Source: JAAYDI01 sp052034005 (GTDB lineage: Bacteria > Planctomycetota > Planctomycetia > Pirellulales > Pirellulaceae). From it: a stretch of DNA of 64,000 bases. Made by a program: the position numbers and the translations under genes. This document shows positions 33,978 through 43,153 of the stretch, piece by piece (positions within the stretch are counted from its first letter, which is position 1; every line of letters starts with the position of its first letter). The notes under the pieces are model-generated. The model had not been told where the DNA came from. It did no database searches and saw only the letters and a list, made by a program, of their open reading frames with translations. Where the stretch lies: positions 62,001-126,000 of the forward strand of contig JBPOJB010000043.1 in assembly GCA_052034005.1 (NCBI GenBank), written 5' to 3'.

Positions 33978-36332
33978 CTAGACGTCCTCTGTCGACTTGC
34001 GCAGGCTACGGGCGGTCTGGCGGAACTCCTGGACGTTCATCTCTCTCAGGAACACGAAGCCGCGGGCGCCGCGGATCAACGGGCTGCCGTGCTCGGCGAA
34101 CCACGCGCGGCCGAGGCAGGTCTTGAGCATCTGATACTGTTCGACCTGGATCTGCTGCGCCAGTTCGCAGAACGGCCCGTCATGCGCGTGGCTGGGGAAC
34201 GAAGCGTGCCGTTGCGAGACGAACGTGTTGAGGAACGCATTCTCCATGACCGACAGCATATTGAGCGAGACCGGCACGTACACATTCGCCTCGCTGGGAT
34301 GGAACCGGAACCAGACGTTGCGGTATCCCCAGATGCGGACGTCCTGTCGCTGGTTCATTTCCACGTACCGGTCCGTGGCCTCGCTGATCGCCTGCAGCAC
34401 CTTGTAGTGCGTGTCCGGGCCGCTCGCCTCGGGGTCGAGCGCACAGGAGATCACGTCCGGCTTGATCCGGTTCAGGAGGTCGAGCACGGGCGCCACGTCG
34501 CGTTCCACGGTCGGCTCCGGCACGAAGATGTCACCGGTGTAGAAGCCGAGCCGCAGGTGCCGGATATGCGAGCATTGCCAGCCGAAGTAGCCCCACAACG
34601 TCTCGGCCTCCCACTCCCGGCACATACCCTTGAGCCGCTGCATGGCGCTGGGGTCCTTGCGTCCCGGGTAGACGCTGCCGAAGTAGTGTTCCAGCTCCGT
34701 CATCCGGTCGGCAATGGCCTCGATGTCGCTCTCTTCGTAGACCTCCATCAGGTTCCTCAACAGGCGGCGGGCCGCCCCCTCGGCGCGCATCTCCTCGTTG
34801 CGGGCCGCGATGCCGTCGAGGTACTGCCAGATATCGCGATTGCGCCCCTGCTGGTTGTCGCTGTCGAAGTACCCTTCGCGGCATAACGCCTGGAACTCCT
34901 TGGAGTGGATCCAGCGTTTGAGCCCTTGGAGCTGCTGCAACATGTACTGGTTCGTGACCGCCGTGAACCCGCTGGTGAGCGTCACGAAATGATGGTCGTT
35001 CGTGGGGTTCCGCATGCTGCGGACGATATGGGGCAAGTACCCCAACATCAGGTCGTCATGGTGCGGCTCGGTGTGCAGGTAGCGGGTATTGGCGCAGACC
35101 GTGCTGCCGCGCTCGATGTTCTCAATCAACCGATCGCGCGTGAGGCTCACGAGTTCCCGGAGCGGCTGCCCGCGCCCTTTGAGCACGGCGGCAAGCATCA
35201 GGTCCTGGTCGGCTTCCTGCTGCGTCAGGTCGGACAGCGGCTTGTTCCGCTGCAGCGACAAGTTCACCACCGCCCGCATCACCTGCTCGTCCGAATAGTC
35301 CTGCGAACGCACCAGGAGGCTGACTTGTCGGCGGCACAGCTGCTTGGCGGCGCCCAGCGTGACGTAGAAGCGCGCATGCGGGAGCACCCGCAAGGCGCTG
35401 GCCGGGATCCGGACGCTGACCGGGCCCTGGACCGCATCCGCAATCACGCCCGCCTTCGCCTCGCCTGCGGCAATGATGATCGCCGTGCACTCGGGGTTGT
35501 ACGTGATCGTGCCCAACCCGATCGTGATCACCAGCCGCCGGCGCGAGACCTCGATGCCGCCCAAATCGCCGGCCGCCGCCGCCTGCGTCTCGTAATTCGT
35601 GGCCATCAGGCGCGTCGTCGAGAAATGATCCGAGCCCCGCACGTTGAACCCGATGTGCCCGTCCGGCCCGATGCCGCCCAGGAAGAACCCCAACCCGCCC
35701 AGCGCACGGATCTGCTCCTCGCGCTGCTGACACCAGTCGTCGATCCGGGACAGCACGGCCTGCTGCGCCCGCTCCAGGTCCGTCACCGCCTGCCGCGTCC
35801 GCAACGTCAGGTCCACCGTCGACTCCGGCCAGATCAGCTCGAGGTCCTGGTCGGGCGTGATCCCGATCTCCGCGCAATTCATCAGCAGGGCTTTGTGCGG
35901 ATCCAGGCGCATGCCGGCCAGATAGTACTTCTTCACGTAGTGATGGAAGCTGTTCCTCTGCGTTGGCTGGATCGGATAGAACTCGTCAATCTGCACAAAG
36001 TGCAGGCTGCGCATGTCCGGACGACGCGCCGGATCGATCCCGCTCTTCTCCAACAGCTCGCGAGTCTCCGGCTCGTCCCACGTCTGGATCAGGCGGTTGA
36101 CCCACCGGATGAAATGCTCCGGCGTCTTACCGGTCGGCAACGAGACCACGCCGCCGGGATGGCCCTGTACCCACTCGATGAACCGCATGGCCACCAGCTG
36201 CCCCAGTGCCGGGAAGTTGCTGACCGTGATCACCGGGATGTGCTCTTCCGGCGCGTACATCAGATCCAGCGGGGATTGCTCGACCGCCCGCGCTTCCACG
36301 GGCGATAGGGTCAGCTGATCATAGATACTCAT
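33978..36332 (-). CDS. nagB: Glucosamine-6-phosphate deaminase fused to PIG-L/LmbE-like deacetylase domain
   Basis: A 784-residue two-domain protein. Residues 1-about 300 are a NagB-like isomerase/deaminase ('GVVSLPTGKTPEHF', 'FVQIDEFYPI', 'GGIGPDGHIGFN' with D224 and H226). From about 400 a PIG-L/LmbE-type domain starts: 'HTEPHHDDLMLGYLPH', with HHDD at 424-427 in place of the usual AHPDDE. The end has 'SPLIRGARGFVFLREMN'. A similar NagB-deacetylase layout is known in Bacteroidetes. It would act on GlcNAc-derived sugars in the cytoplasm, coupling deacetylation to deamination. A GAGG site precedes the ATG at 36332. The HHDD change should be tested. Confidence 0.85.
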   Translation of the reverse strand: MSIYDQLTLSPVEARAVEQSPLDLMYAPEEHIPVITVSNFPALGQLVAMRFIEWVQGHPGGVVSLPTGKTPEHFIRWVNRLIQTWDEPETRELLEKSGIDPARRPDMRSLHFVQIDEFYPIQPTQRNSFHHYVKKYYLAGMRLDPHKALLMNCAEIGITPDQDLELIWPESTVDLTLRTRQAVTDLERAQQAVLSRIDDWCQQREEQIRALGGLGFFLGGIGPDGHIGFNVRGSDHFSTTRLMATNYETQAAAAGDLGGIEVSRRRLVITIGLGTITYNPECTAIIIAAGEAKAGVIADAVQGPVSVRIPASALRVLPHARFYVTLGAAKQLCRRQVSLLVRSQDYSDEQVMRAVVNLSLQRNKPLSDLTQQEADQDLMLAAVLKGRGQPLRELVSLTRDRLIENIERGSTVCANTRYLHTEPHHDDLMLGYLPHIVRSMRNPTNDHHFVTLTSGFTAVTNQYMLQQLQGLKRWIHSKEFQALCREGYFDSDNQQGRNRDIWQYLDGIAARNEEMRAEGAARRLLRNLMEVYEESDIEAIADRMTELEHYFGSVYPGRKDPSAMQRLKGMCREWEAETLWGYFGWQCSHIRHLRLGFYTGDIFVPEPTVERDVAPVLDLLNRIKPDVISCALDPEASGPDTHYKVLQAISEATDRYVEMNQRQDVRIWGYRNVWFRFHPSEANVYVPVSLNMLSVMENAFLNTFVSQRHASFPSHAHDGPFCELAQQIQVEQYQMLKTCLGRAWFAEHGSPLIRGARGFVFLREMNVQEFRQTARSLRKSTEDV

Positions 36333-36422
36333 ACTTCGCCTCGCACCGATCGGAAAACGACTCGCCTATGGGGCCCTGCCACCGGCCTCAAGTCTAGCTT
36401 CGCCTCAGCCTCCCCGGTAGAT

Positions 36423-36448
36423 CCACTCCGCCGGAGTGGGCCTGGACC
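36423..36448. repeat. Palindromic intergenic repeat, copy 1
   Basis: Perfect hairpin CCACTCCG (36423-36430), one-base loop, CGGAGTGG (36432-36439), then GGCCTGGACC (36439-36448). A diverged copy with a compensating base pair lies at 51672-51742. Confidence 0.6.
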
Positions 36449-36515
36449 TGCCTGCGATCCCGCCGTAGAACAGTGTCCGTGCGGTTCGTCGTGCCCGATT
36501 CCAACGAGGTGCATC

Positions 36516-39500
36516 ATGACAACGCGTCCACCACGTCGGCTGTGCTGGGCCGTGCTGCTGGCCTGTGCGTGTACCTGCCTGGTGCCGGTCGGCCGGCTCC
36601 CGGCGGCGGATGATTCGGTCCTGGACCTGAGCGGCAGCTGGGGATTTGAGATCGATCCGGCTGATATCGGAGTCGCCAACCGGTGGTTCGAGCGGCCGCT
36701 GGCCGAGGCGCTCCAACTGCCCGGCTCGCTGCAGGCCCAAGGGTTCGGATCGGTCCCTGCGCTGGACACCCAGTGGACCGGATCGATCCAGCGCGGGGTG
36801 TTCGAAATGCCGCGTTACGCGGCCTACCGCGACGCGGCCCATTTCAAAATGCCGTTCTGGCTGCAGCCGAAGCGCCATTATGTGGGACCGGCCTGGTACC
36901 AGCGCACGGTGACAATCCCCGCGAGCTGGAGTGCTCGGCGAATCACGCTGCTGCTGGAGCGCTGTCACTGGTTCACAACCGTCTGGCTGGACGGCCGGGA
37001 GGTGGGCCAGGGCGAGAGCCTCAGCGTGCCGCACGTCTTCGATTTGGGCGCCGGCCTGCCGCCTGGCGACCATCATCTCACGATCCGCGTGGACAACCGC
37101 ATGTCGATCGACGTGGGCGAGAACTCGCATAGCGTGACCGACCACACGCAGACGAACTGGAACGGCATCGTGGGGCGCGTCGAGCTTCGCGCCGGCCCGC
37201 CGCTCTGGATCGACGACCTCCAGGTGTTCCCGGACCTCGCCCGCAACATGGCGCGCGTCCGGGTCGCCTTGTGCAACCGCACGGGCGCGCCGGCCCGTGC
37301 GAAGCTGCTGGTCCGCGCGAGCTGCCCGGGCGGGCCGGAGCATTCCGCGGAACACGAGCTGGCCGTCGCCGACGAATCGGCGGCCTGCGAGATCGATCTG
37401 GCGCTGGGTGCCCAGGCGCAGTTCTGGGATGAACACCAGCCGAATCTGTACACGCTGCACGTGCAACTGACCGGCGACGCGCAGGACGAGCGACAGACGG
37501 CTTTCGGCATGCGCCAACTGTCCACGGACGGGCCGCGGTTCACGCTGAACGACAAGCCCATCCAGTTCCGCGGCACGCTGGAATGCTGCATCTTTCCGCT
37601 GACCGGCTATCCGGCAACGGACCTGTCCGCTTGGAAGGCGATCATCGGCCGCGCCAAGCAGTTCGGGTTGAACCATATCCGCTTCCACTCCTGGTGTCCG
37701 CCGGAAGCCGCCTTCGCCGCCGCCGACGAACTGGGCTTCTACTTCCAGGTCGAATGCGCCTCGTGGGCCAATGGTGGGGCCAGCGTCGGGGATGGGAAGC
37801 CGCTGGACGAGTGGCTGTATCGCGAAGCGGACCGCATCCTGCGCGCCTACGGCAACCATCCCTCGTTCATGCTGCTGGCCTACGGCAATGAGCCGGCCGG
37901 ACCGGGGCCCCAGCACATGGGCGAGAAGTACCTGGCGCAGTGGGTGACGCACTACAAGCAGCATGCGCCGCGCCAGCTGGTCACGTGTGCGTCCGGCTGG
38001 CCATACCTCGCCGAAAGCGACTTCCACGTGATGCACGCTCCGCTGCGGCAGCATCGCCAGTTCGATGCGCTGGCGCCCGAGACGACGAAAGACTACCGAC
38101 AGCACGTGGCCCGCTATCCCGTCCCGCTGATCAGTCACGAGACGGGCCAGTGGTGCGTCTTTCCGAACCTGGAGGAGATGCCCGCCTACCAGGGCGTGCT
38201 GGAGCCGAAGAACTTCGAGATCGTGCGGGATTGCCTCGCGCAGCATGGACTGCTCCACCAGGCCCAGGACTTCCTGATCGCCTCCGGCCGGTTCCAGACG
38301 CTGCTCTACAAGGAGGAAATCGAGGTCCTGCTGCGCACGCCGGACCTGGGCGGCTTCCAGCTGCTCGACCTGCACGATTTCCCCGGACAAGGCACGGCGC
38401 TGGTGGGCGTCCTCGACCCGTTCTGGAACCCGAAACCCTACGTCACCGACCGGCAGTTCCGTCGCTTCTGCGGGCCGGTGGTGCCGCTGGCCCGGATGCC
38501 CAGACGCGTCTGGACGACCGATCAGCCGTTCTCCGCGGTGGTCGAGGTGTCCCAGTATGGCGATCGCGACCTGGCCCGGGCAACTGTCGAATGGGCCCTG
38601 CGCACCGACCAGGACCAGATGATCGGCCAAGGGTGCTGGACCGACGTGGATCTCCCCGCGGGCGGCCTGCACGAGGTCGGCACCGCCACCTGCTCGCTCA
38701 ACGCGGTGCGGCGCGCCGGCCGACTGACGCTGACCGTCGCGGTCCGCGGCACCCCCTACGTGAACGACTGGCAGATCTGGGTGTATCCACCCCTGCCGGA
38801 CACGCCGTCTGCCGACGACATCTTGGTGTCGCACGCGCTGGACGCGGCGACCGAGGCGCGGTTGAAGGAGGGCGGCAAGGTGCTGCTGCTGCCCCGGCAG
38901 TCGGCCATCGCCGGTGACACGGCCGGCTCCTTTGAGCCGGTCTTCTGGAACCGCCTGTGGTTCCCCACGCAGACGGTGCACACCTTGGGCCTGCTCTGTG
39001 ATCCGGCACACCCCGCGCTGGCCGAGTTCCCCACGGACCCGCACAGCAACTGGCAGTGGTGGGACCTGTGCATGCATTGCAAGCCGATGATCCTCGACGG
39101 CCTGCCGGCCGACCTGGCGCCGATCGTCCAGCCGATCGACGATTGGAACACGTGCCGGAGACTGGGGCTGGTCTTCGAGGCGCGTGTCGGGCCGGGGCGA
39201 CTCCTGGTCTCCGCCGTGGACCTCGTGAAGGATCTCGAGCAGCGCCCGGTCGCCCGCCAGCTTCGGCACAGCCTGCTCACGTACATGTCCGGCGATCGAT
39301 TTGCGCCCACGGCCTGCGTGTCCTGGGCGGCGCTCCAGTCGCTGTTGCGCACCCCTTCCTGGCTGGAGCAGCTGGAGGCCACTGTGCGGGCCGACAGCCA
39401 GCACGCGGGGTACGAGGCCGAGCGCGCCATCGACGGGAACCCCAACACGATCTGGCACACGGCCTACGGCTCGGACAGTCCGCCGCATCCGCACGAACTC

Positions 39501-39779
39501 GTAGTGGACCTGCGCGGCGTCCACGAGATCCGCGGGGTGGCCTACCTCCCGCGCCAGGACATGGCCAACGGGCGGATCGCCCGGTACGAGATCTACGCCT
39601 GCGAGGATGGAAACGCCTGGGGCAAGCCGCTCGCGGTCGGCCAATGGCCCGATTCCCAGGACCGGCAGACCGTGTTGTTCGCCGCCGGCGTCCGGGCGCG
39701 GTACATCCGGCTGGTCGCGATCTCGGAAGTGCACGGCAACCCGTTCGCATCCGTTGCGGAGCTTGACGTGCTGAGATGA
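36516..39779 (+). CDS. Exported glycoside hydrolase family 2-like with C-terminal F5/8 (discoidin) domain
   Basis: A 1087-residue protein. The signal peptide ends near residue 31 ('PAADD'). The jelly-roll opening 'LDLSGSWGFEIDPADIG' and 'WYQRTVTIPASW' followed by 'VWLDGREVGQGES' are typical of GH2. The barrel has acid/base E459 in 'AYGNEPAGP' and a likely nucleophile E542 in 'ISHETGQW'. The last ~150 residues ('AERAIDGNPNTIWHTAYG', 'LRGVHEIRGVAYLPRQD', 'ARYIRLVAISE') are a discoidin carbohydrate-binding domain. The ATG at 36516 has GAGG six bases upstream. The minus strand of this gene is also fully open, but only the plus frame has family motifs and a signal peptide. Substrate uncertain. Confidence 0.8.
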   Translation: MTTRPPRRLCWAVLLACACTCLVPVGRLPAADDSVLDLSGSWGFEIDPADIGVANRWFERPLAEALQLPGSLQAQGFGSVPALDTQWTGSIQRGVFEMPRYAAYRDAAHFKMPFWLQPKRHYVGPAWYQRTVTIPASWSARRITLLLERCHWFTTVWLDGREVGQGESLSVPHVFDLGAGLPPGDHHLTIRVDNRMSIDVGENSHSVTDHTQTNWNGIVGRVELRAGPPLWIDDLQVFPDLARNMARVRVALCNRTGAPARAKLLVRASCPGGPEHSAEHELAVADESAACEIDLALGAQAQFWDEHQPNLYTLHVQLTGDAQDERQTAFGMRQLSTDGPRFTLNDKPIQFRGTLECCIFPLTGYPATDLSAWKAIIGRAKQFGLNHIRFHSWCPPEAAFAAADELGFYFQVECASWANGGASVGDGKPLDEWLYREADRILRAYGNHPSFMLLAYGNEPAGPGPQHMGEKYLAQWVTHYKQHAPRQLVTCASGWPYLAESDFHVMHAPLRQHRQFDALAPETTKDYRQHVARYPVPLISHETGQWCVFPNLEEMPAYQGVLEPKNFEIVRDCLAQHGLLHQAQDFLIASGRFQTLLYKEEIEVLLRTPDLGGFQLLDLHDFPGQGTALVGVLDPFWNPKPYVTDRQFRRFCGPVVPLARMPRRVWTTDQPFSAVVEVSQYGDRDLARATVEWALRTDQDQMIGQGCWTDVDLPAGGLHEVGTATCSLNAVRRAGRLTLTVAVRGTPYVNDWQIWVYPPLPDTPSADDILVSHALDAATEARLKEGGKVLLLPRQSAIAGDTAGSFEPVFWNRLWFPTQTVHTLGLLCDPAHPALAEFPTDPHSNWQWWDLCMHCKPMILDGLPADLAPIVQPIDDWNTCRRLGLVFEARVGPGRLLVSAVDLVKDLEQRPVARQLRHSLLTYMSGDRFAPTACVSWAALQSLLRTPSWLEQLEATVRADSQHAGYEAERAIDGNPNTIWHTAYGSDSPPHPHELVVDLRGVHEIRGVAYLPRQDMANGRIARYEIYACEDGNAWGKPLAVGQWPDSQDRQTVLFAAGVRARYIRLVAISEVHGNPFASVAELDVLR

Positions 39780-39829
39780 GCGAGTCGGGGGGATGACCAG
39801 GCCTGCGCTACCCCGGCGCGCAGAGCTGC

Positions 39830-39835
39830 TATAAT
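39830..39835 (+). promoter_or_regulatory. Perfect TATAAT -10 element for the M3 peptidase
   Basis: TATAAT lies 46 bases before the GTG at 39882. No good -35 was seen. It implies transcription from about 39842 and supports the GTG start over the longer frame from 39834, which would begin inside the promoter. Confidence 0.5.
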
Positions 39836-39881
39836 GCGGTTTCTTCACCATGTTTCGGACTTCGCCGCGGAGAGAGATGCA

Positions 39882-41984
39882 GTGACACGACCCAACTTCA
39901 TCCTGACGACCTGTCTGTTAGCACTCATGACGACCACGACGTACGCAGCCAACCCGTTCTATGCCCCCTGGACCACGCCTTTCGAGGTCCCGCCATTCAA
40001 CCAGATCAAGCTGGAGCATTACCGGCCGGCGTTCGACGAGGCGATGAAGCGTCATCGGCAGGAGGTGGCGGCGATCTGCAGCGAGCCGGCTGCGCCCACG
40101 TTCGAGAACTCCGTCGAGGCTCTGGAGCGCAGCGGCGCGCTGCTCGACCGGGTCGGCAACGTTTTCTTCGCCATGAAATCGTCGATGAACAACGACGAGA
40201 TGGAATCGATTGCGAAGGCCGTGGCCCCGTTGCTGTCGAAGCACGAGGACGAGATCCTGCTGAACGACGCGTTGTTCCAGCGGGTGAAGGTCGTGTACGA
40301 GTCGCGCGATGCGCTGTCGCTCACTCCCGAGCAGCGCAAGCTGCTGGAGGAGTACTACAAGCGGTTCGTGCGGGGCGGCGCCAACCTGCCGCCCGACCAG
40401 AAAGAGGAGCTCAAGGAGCTCAACGCGCAGCTGTCGCTGCTGTCGGTCAAGTTCGGCGAGAACGTGCTGAAGGAAGAAAACCGGTTCGAGCTGCTGATCG
40501 ACGACCAGACCGACCTGTCCGGCCTGCCCGCGACGGTGGTCTCGGCGGCGGCGGAGGCGGCCGAGGAGCGTGGCCAGGCTGGGAAGTGGCTGTTCACCCT
40601 GCACAAGCCGAGCATGATCCCCTTCCTGCAGTATTCGGACCGGCGCGCGCTGCGCGAGAGGATCTACCGGGCCTACATCAACCGCGGGAACCACGACGAC
40701 GAGCTCGACAACAAGGCGACGCTGGCGGAGATGGTCAAGTTGCGGGCCCGGCGCGCCAACCTGTTGGGCTACGAGACGCACGCCCACTACGTGCTGGAAG
40801 AGAACATGGCGAAGACGCCCGCCCAGGTCTACGCCCGGCTCAACGAGATCTGGCCGGCGGCCTTGCAGCGCGCCAAGCAGGAAGCGGCCGACATGCAGGC
40901 GCTGATCGACCGGGAGCAAGGCAATTTCCAGCTGGCCTCCTGGGACTGGTGGTATTACGCCGAGAAAGTGAAGAAGGCCAAGTACGACCTGGACGAGGAG
41001 ATGTTGCGGCCGTACTTCAAGCTGGAGAACGTGCGGCAAGGCGCCTTCGATGTGGCCACCCGCTTGTACGGGCTGCAGTTCGACGAGCGCACCGACATCC
41101 CGATCTACCACCCCGACGTGTCCGTGTTTGAAGTGAAGGAGGCGGGCGGGCGCCATGTGGGGATCCTGTACGTGGACTACTTCCCGCGGGCCAGCAAGCG
41201 GGGCGGGGCCTGGATGTCCGAGTTTCGCCAGCAGATGAAGGAGAAGGGCAAGGACATTCGGCCGGTCGTCTACAACGTCGGCAACTTCTCCAAGCCCACC
41301 GCGGACAAGCCGTCCCTGCTCTCCCTGGAGGAAGTCGAGACGCTGTTCCACGAATTCGGCCATGCGCTGCACGGCCTGCTCTCCGACTGCACCTACAAAA
41401 CGCTCGCCGGCTCGAGCGTCGCGCGCGATTTCGTCGAACTGCCGTCCCAGATCATGGAGAACTGGGCCACCGAGCCGGCCGTCCTCAAGCAGTACGCGCT
41501 GCACTACGAGACCGGCGAACCGATGCCGGACAACCTGATCGCCAAGATCCAGGAGTCGCGGCACTTCAACCAGGGCTTCGCCACGACCGAGTACCTCGCC
41601 GCCTCGTTCCTGGACATGGACTGGCACACGCGTGTCACGCCCGAGGCGACCGTGGATGTGTTGGCCTTCGAGCAGGCGAGCATGGACCGGATCGGCTTGA
41701 TCCCCGAGATCATCGCGCGCTACCGCAGCTCGTACTTCAATCACATTTTCGCCGGCGGGTACTCCGCCGGGTACTATGCGTACATCTGGGCGGAAGTGCT
41801 CGACGCCGACGCGTTCCAGGCCTTCAAGGAGACGGGCGACATCTTCAACCCGCAGGTGGCCAAAGCGTTCCGTGACAACATCCTGTCCCGCGGCCGCACG
41901 GCGGATCCGATGGTCCTGTACAAGCAGTTCCGCGGCAAGGAGCCGGGGATCGACGCCCTGCTGGAACGCCGCGGCTTGAAGTAG
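39882..41984 (+). CDS. dcp: M3-family metallopeptidase (peptidyl-dipeptidase Dcp type)
   Basis: A 700-residue exported zinc peptidase. The zinc motif is HEFGH at residues 490-494, with the next glutamate ligand in 'FVELPSQIMENW'. The N-terminus 'NPFYAPWTTPFEVPPFNQIK' is characteristic of Dcp/OpdA-like oligopeptidases. A signal peptide at residues 1-23 ('TTTTYAA') indicates export, so it probably finishes peptide digestion in the periplasm. The GTG start at 39882 follows GGAGAGAG and matches the signal peptide; the frame continues upstream to 39834. Full length, no missing residues. Confidence 0.92.
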   Translation: MTRPNFILTTCLLALMTTTTYAANPFYAPWTTPFEVPPFNQIKLEHYRPAFDEAMKRHRQEVAAICSEPAAPTFENSVEALERSGALLDRVGNVFFAMKSSMNNDEMESIAKAVAPLLSKHEDEILLNDALFQRVKVVYESRDALSLTPEQRKLLEEYYKRFVRGGANLPPDQKEELKELNAQLSLLSVKFGENVLKEENRFELLIDDQTDLSGLPATVVSAAAEAAEERGQAGKWLFTLHKPSMIPFLQYSDRRALRERIYRAYINRGNHDDELDNKATLAEMVKLRARRANLLGYETHAHYVLEENMAKTPAQVYARLNEIWPAALQRAKQEAADMQALIDREQGNFQLASWDWWYYAEKVKKAKYDLDEEMLRPYFKLENVRQGAFDVATRLYGLQFDERTDIPIYHPDVSVFEVKEAGGRHVGILYVDYFPRASKRGGAWMSEFRQQMKEKGKDIRPVVYNVGNFSKPTADKPSLLSLEEVETLFHEFGHALHGLLSDCTYKTLAGSSVARDFVELPSQIMENWATEPAVLKQYALHYETGEPMPDNLIAKIQESRHFNQGFATTEYLAASFLDMDWHTRVTPEATVDVLAFEQASMDRIGLIPEIIARYRSSYFNHIFAGGYSAGYYAYIWAEVLDADAFQAFKETGDIFNPQVAKAFRDNILSRGRTADPMVLYKQFRGKEPGIDALLERRGLK

Positions 41985-42064
41985 CCGCGCGACGCCGGCG
42001 CCACCGCTGGAAGCATACCGAACGACCTGATTTCTCAACCTGCTCTTGCACCAAGGAGAATCCG

Positions 42065-43153
42065 ATGAGTCGCTTGCATGTCCTGCTCGGTTGGGCCGTA
42101 CTGGCCTGGAGCTGCGTCGCGGGTCCGGCGTGGAGCGCCGAGAAGCCCGTGTGGAAACCGCTGGCCGACGGCAAGACGTTCAACGGCTGGCATAAGAACG
42201 GCGAGGGGGATTGGACCATCGAGGACGGCGTCTACGTCGGCCGGGCCGACAAGACCAGGCTCTACGGACATCTGGTCTCCGACGCGGAGTATCAGGATTT
42301 CACCGTCCGATTCGACTTCCTGTGCGCCAGCGGCGACAGCGGCTTCTTCATCCGCACCAAGATGCGGGACCCCGATCAGACGGTGGGCCTGCAAGTCCAA
42401 GTCGGCCCGCTCGGGACCGGCAATGGCGGCATCTACGAAAGCTATGGCCGCGGCTGGCTGCAGCAGCCCTCCCGCGAATTGGAGCGCGCGGGCTACCGGG
42501 AGGGCCGGTTCAACGAGATGATGATCTCGGCATACGGCGACCGCGTCACCGTGCACGTCAACGGCATCAAGACGGCGGACCTGACCGACGCACAACTGTC
42601 GCGGGAACCCGGCGTGTTCGCGCTGCAGATGCACAGCGGCGTGGTCAATGACACGCGATTCAAGAACCTCGCGATCCTCGAGCGCGGCGAAATCACTCCC
42701 AAAGCCTTCCTCGGCACCGATGCGCCGGCCGTCGAACCGGGCCGGGACGGGACCATCTCCCTCTCCGCGGCCCGCGGACTGGGGATCGGGCCGGAGATCC
42801 GGTACAGGCCCGAGTGGGCCGCGTTCGGCTCGTTCACCGACAAGGACCGGATCGAATGGCCGCTCAACGTAACAGCTGACGGCCTGTATGACGTGTGGCT
42901 CGAGTGCGCCGTGGCGGACGACCAGGCCGGCAAACCGTTCGTGCTGGAAATCGGCGACCAGAGCCTGAACGGGACGATCGCCAAAACCGGGTCGCCGGAA
43001 ACGTACGGCAACGTGCAGGTCGGCCGGATCAAGGTTCCGGCCGGTTCGCCGCGCGCCGTGCTGCGCCCCGCCGGCCCGTTCGATCAATGGCTGTGCAATC
43101 TGCGCGAAATCAAGCTGGTGCCGGCCGCGGTACCCACCACGGAGTCCCCTTGA
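42065..43153 (+). CDS. Exported DUF1080 protein (3-keto-disaccharide hydrolase-like)
   Basis: A 362-residue protein with a signal peptide (residues 1-24, 'GPAWSAEKP'). The first domain is DUF1080-like: 'WKPLADGKTFNGWHKNG', 'DWTIEDGVYVG', 'YQDFTVRFDFLCASGDSGFFIR'. These proteins are beta-jelly rolls related to GH16, and some cleave 3-keto-glycosides. A second beta domain (about 240-355) follows. A strong AAGGAGAATCC precedes the ATG. Its stop overlaps the next start by one base (TGATG), so it is coupled to the HzsA-like gene. DUF1080 with an HzsA-like gene suggests periplasmic sugar oxidation. That link is inference. Confidence 0.8.
   Translation: MSRLHVLLGWAVLAWSCVAGPAWSAEKPVWKPLADGKTFNGWHKNGEGDWTIEDGVYVGRADKTRLYGHLVSDAEYQDFTVRFDFLCASGDSGFFIRTKMRDPDQTVGLQVQVGPLGTGNGGIYESYGRGWLQQPSRELERAGYREGRFNEMMISAYGDRVTVHVNGIKTADLTDAQLSREPGVFALQMHSGVVNDTRFKNLAILERGEITPKAFLGTDAPAVEPGRDGTISLSAARGLGIGPEIRYRPEWAAFGSFTDKDRIEWPLNVTADGLYDVWLECAVADDQAGKPFVLEIGDQSLNGTIAKTGSPETYGNVQVGRIKVPAGSPRAVLRPAGPFDQWLCNLREIKLVPAAVPTTESP

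Noticed and set aside
36405..39851. 1148-residue minus-strand open frame opposite the GH2-like gene
   Set aside because: It is antisense to a gene with a signal peptide, GH2 motifs and a discoidin domain. The minus frame is low-complexity, arginine/glutamine/valine-rich and has no known motif; long antisense frames are common in GC-rich DNA.
39918..42038. 706-residue minus-strand frame opposite the M3 peptidase
   Set aside because: No start site, no family motif, and it mirrors the codon bias of the real plus-strand gene with HEFGH.
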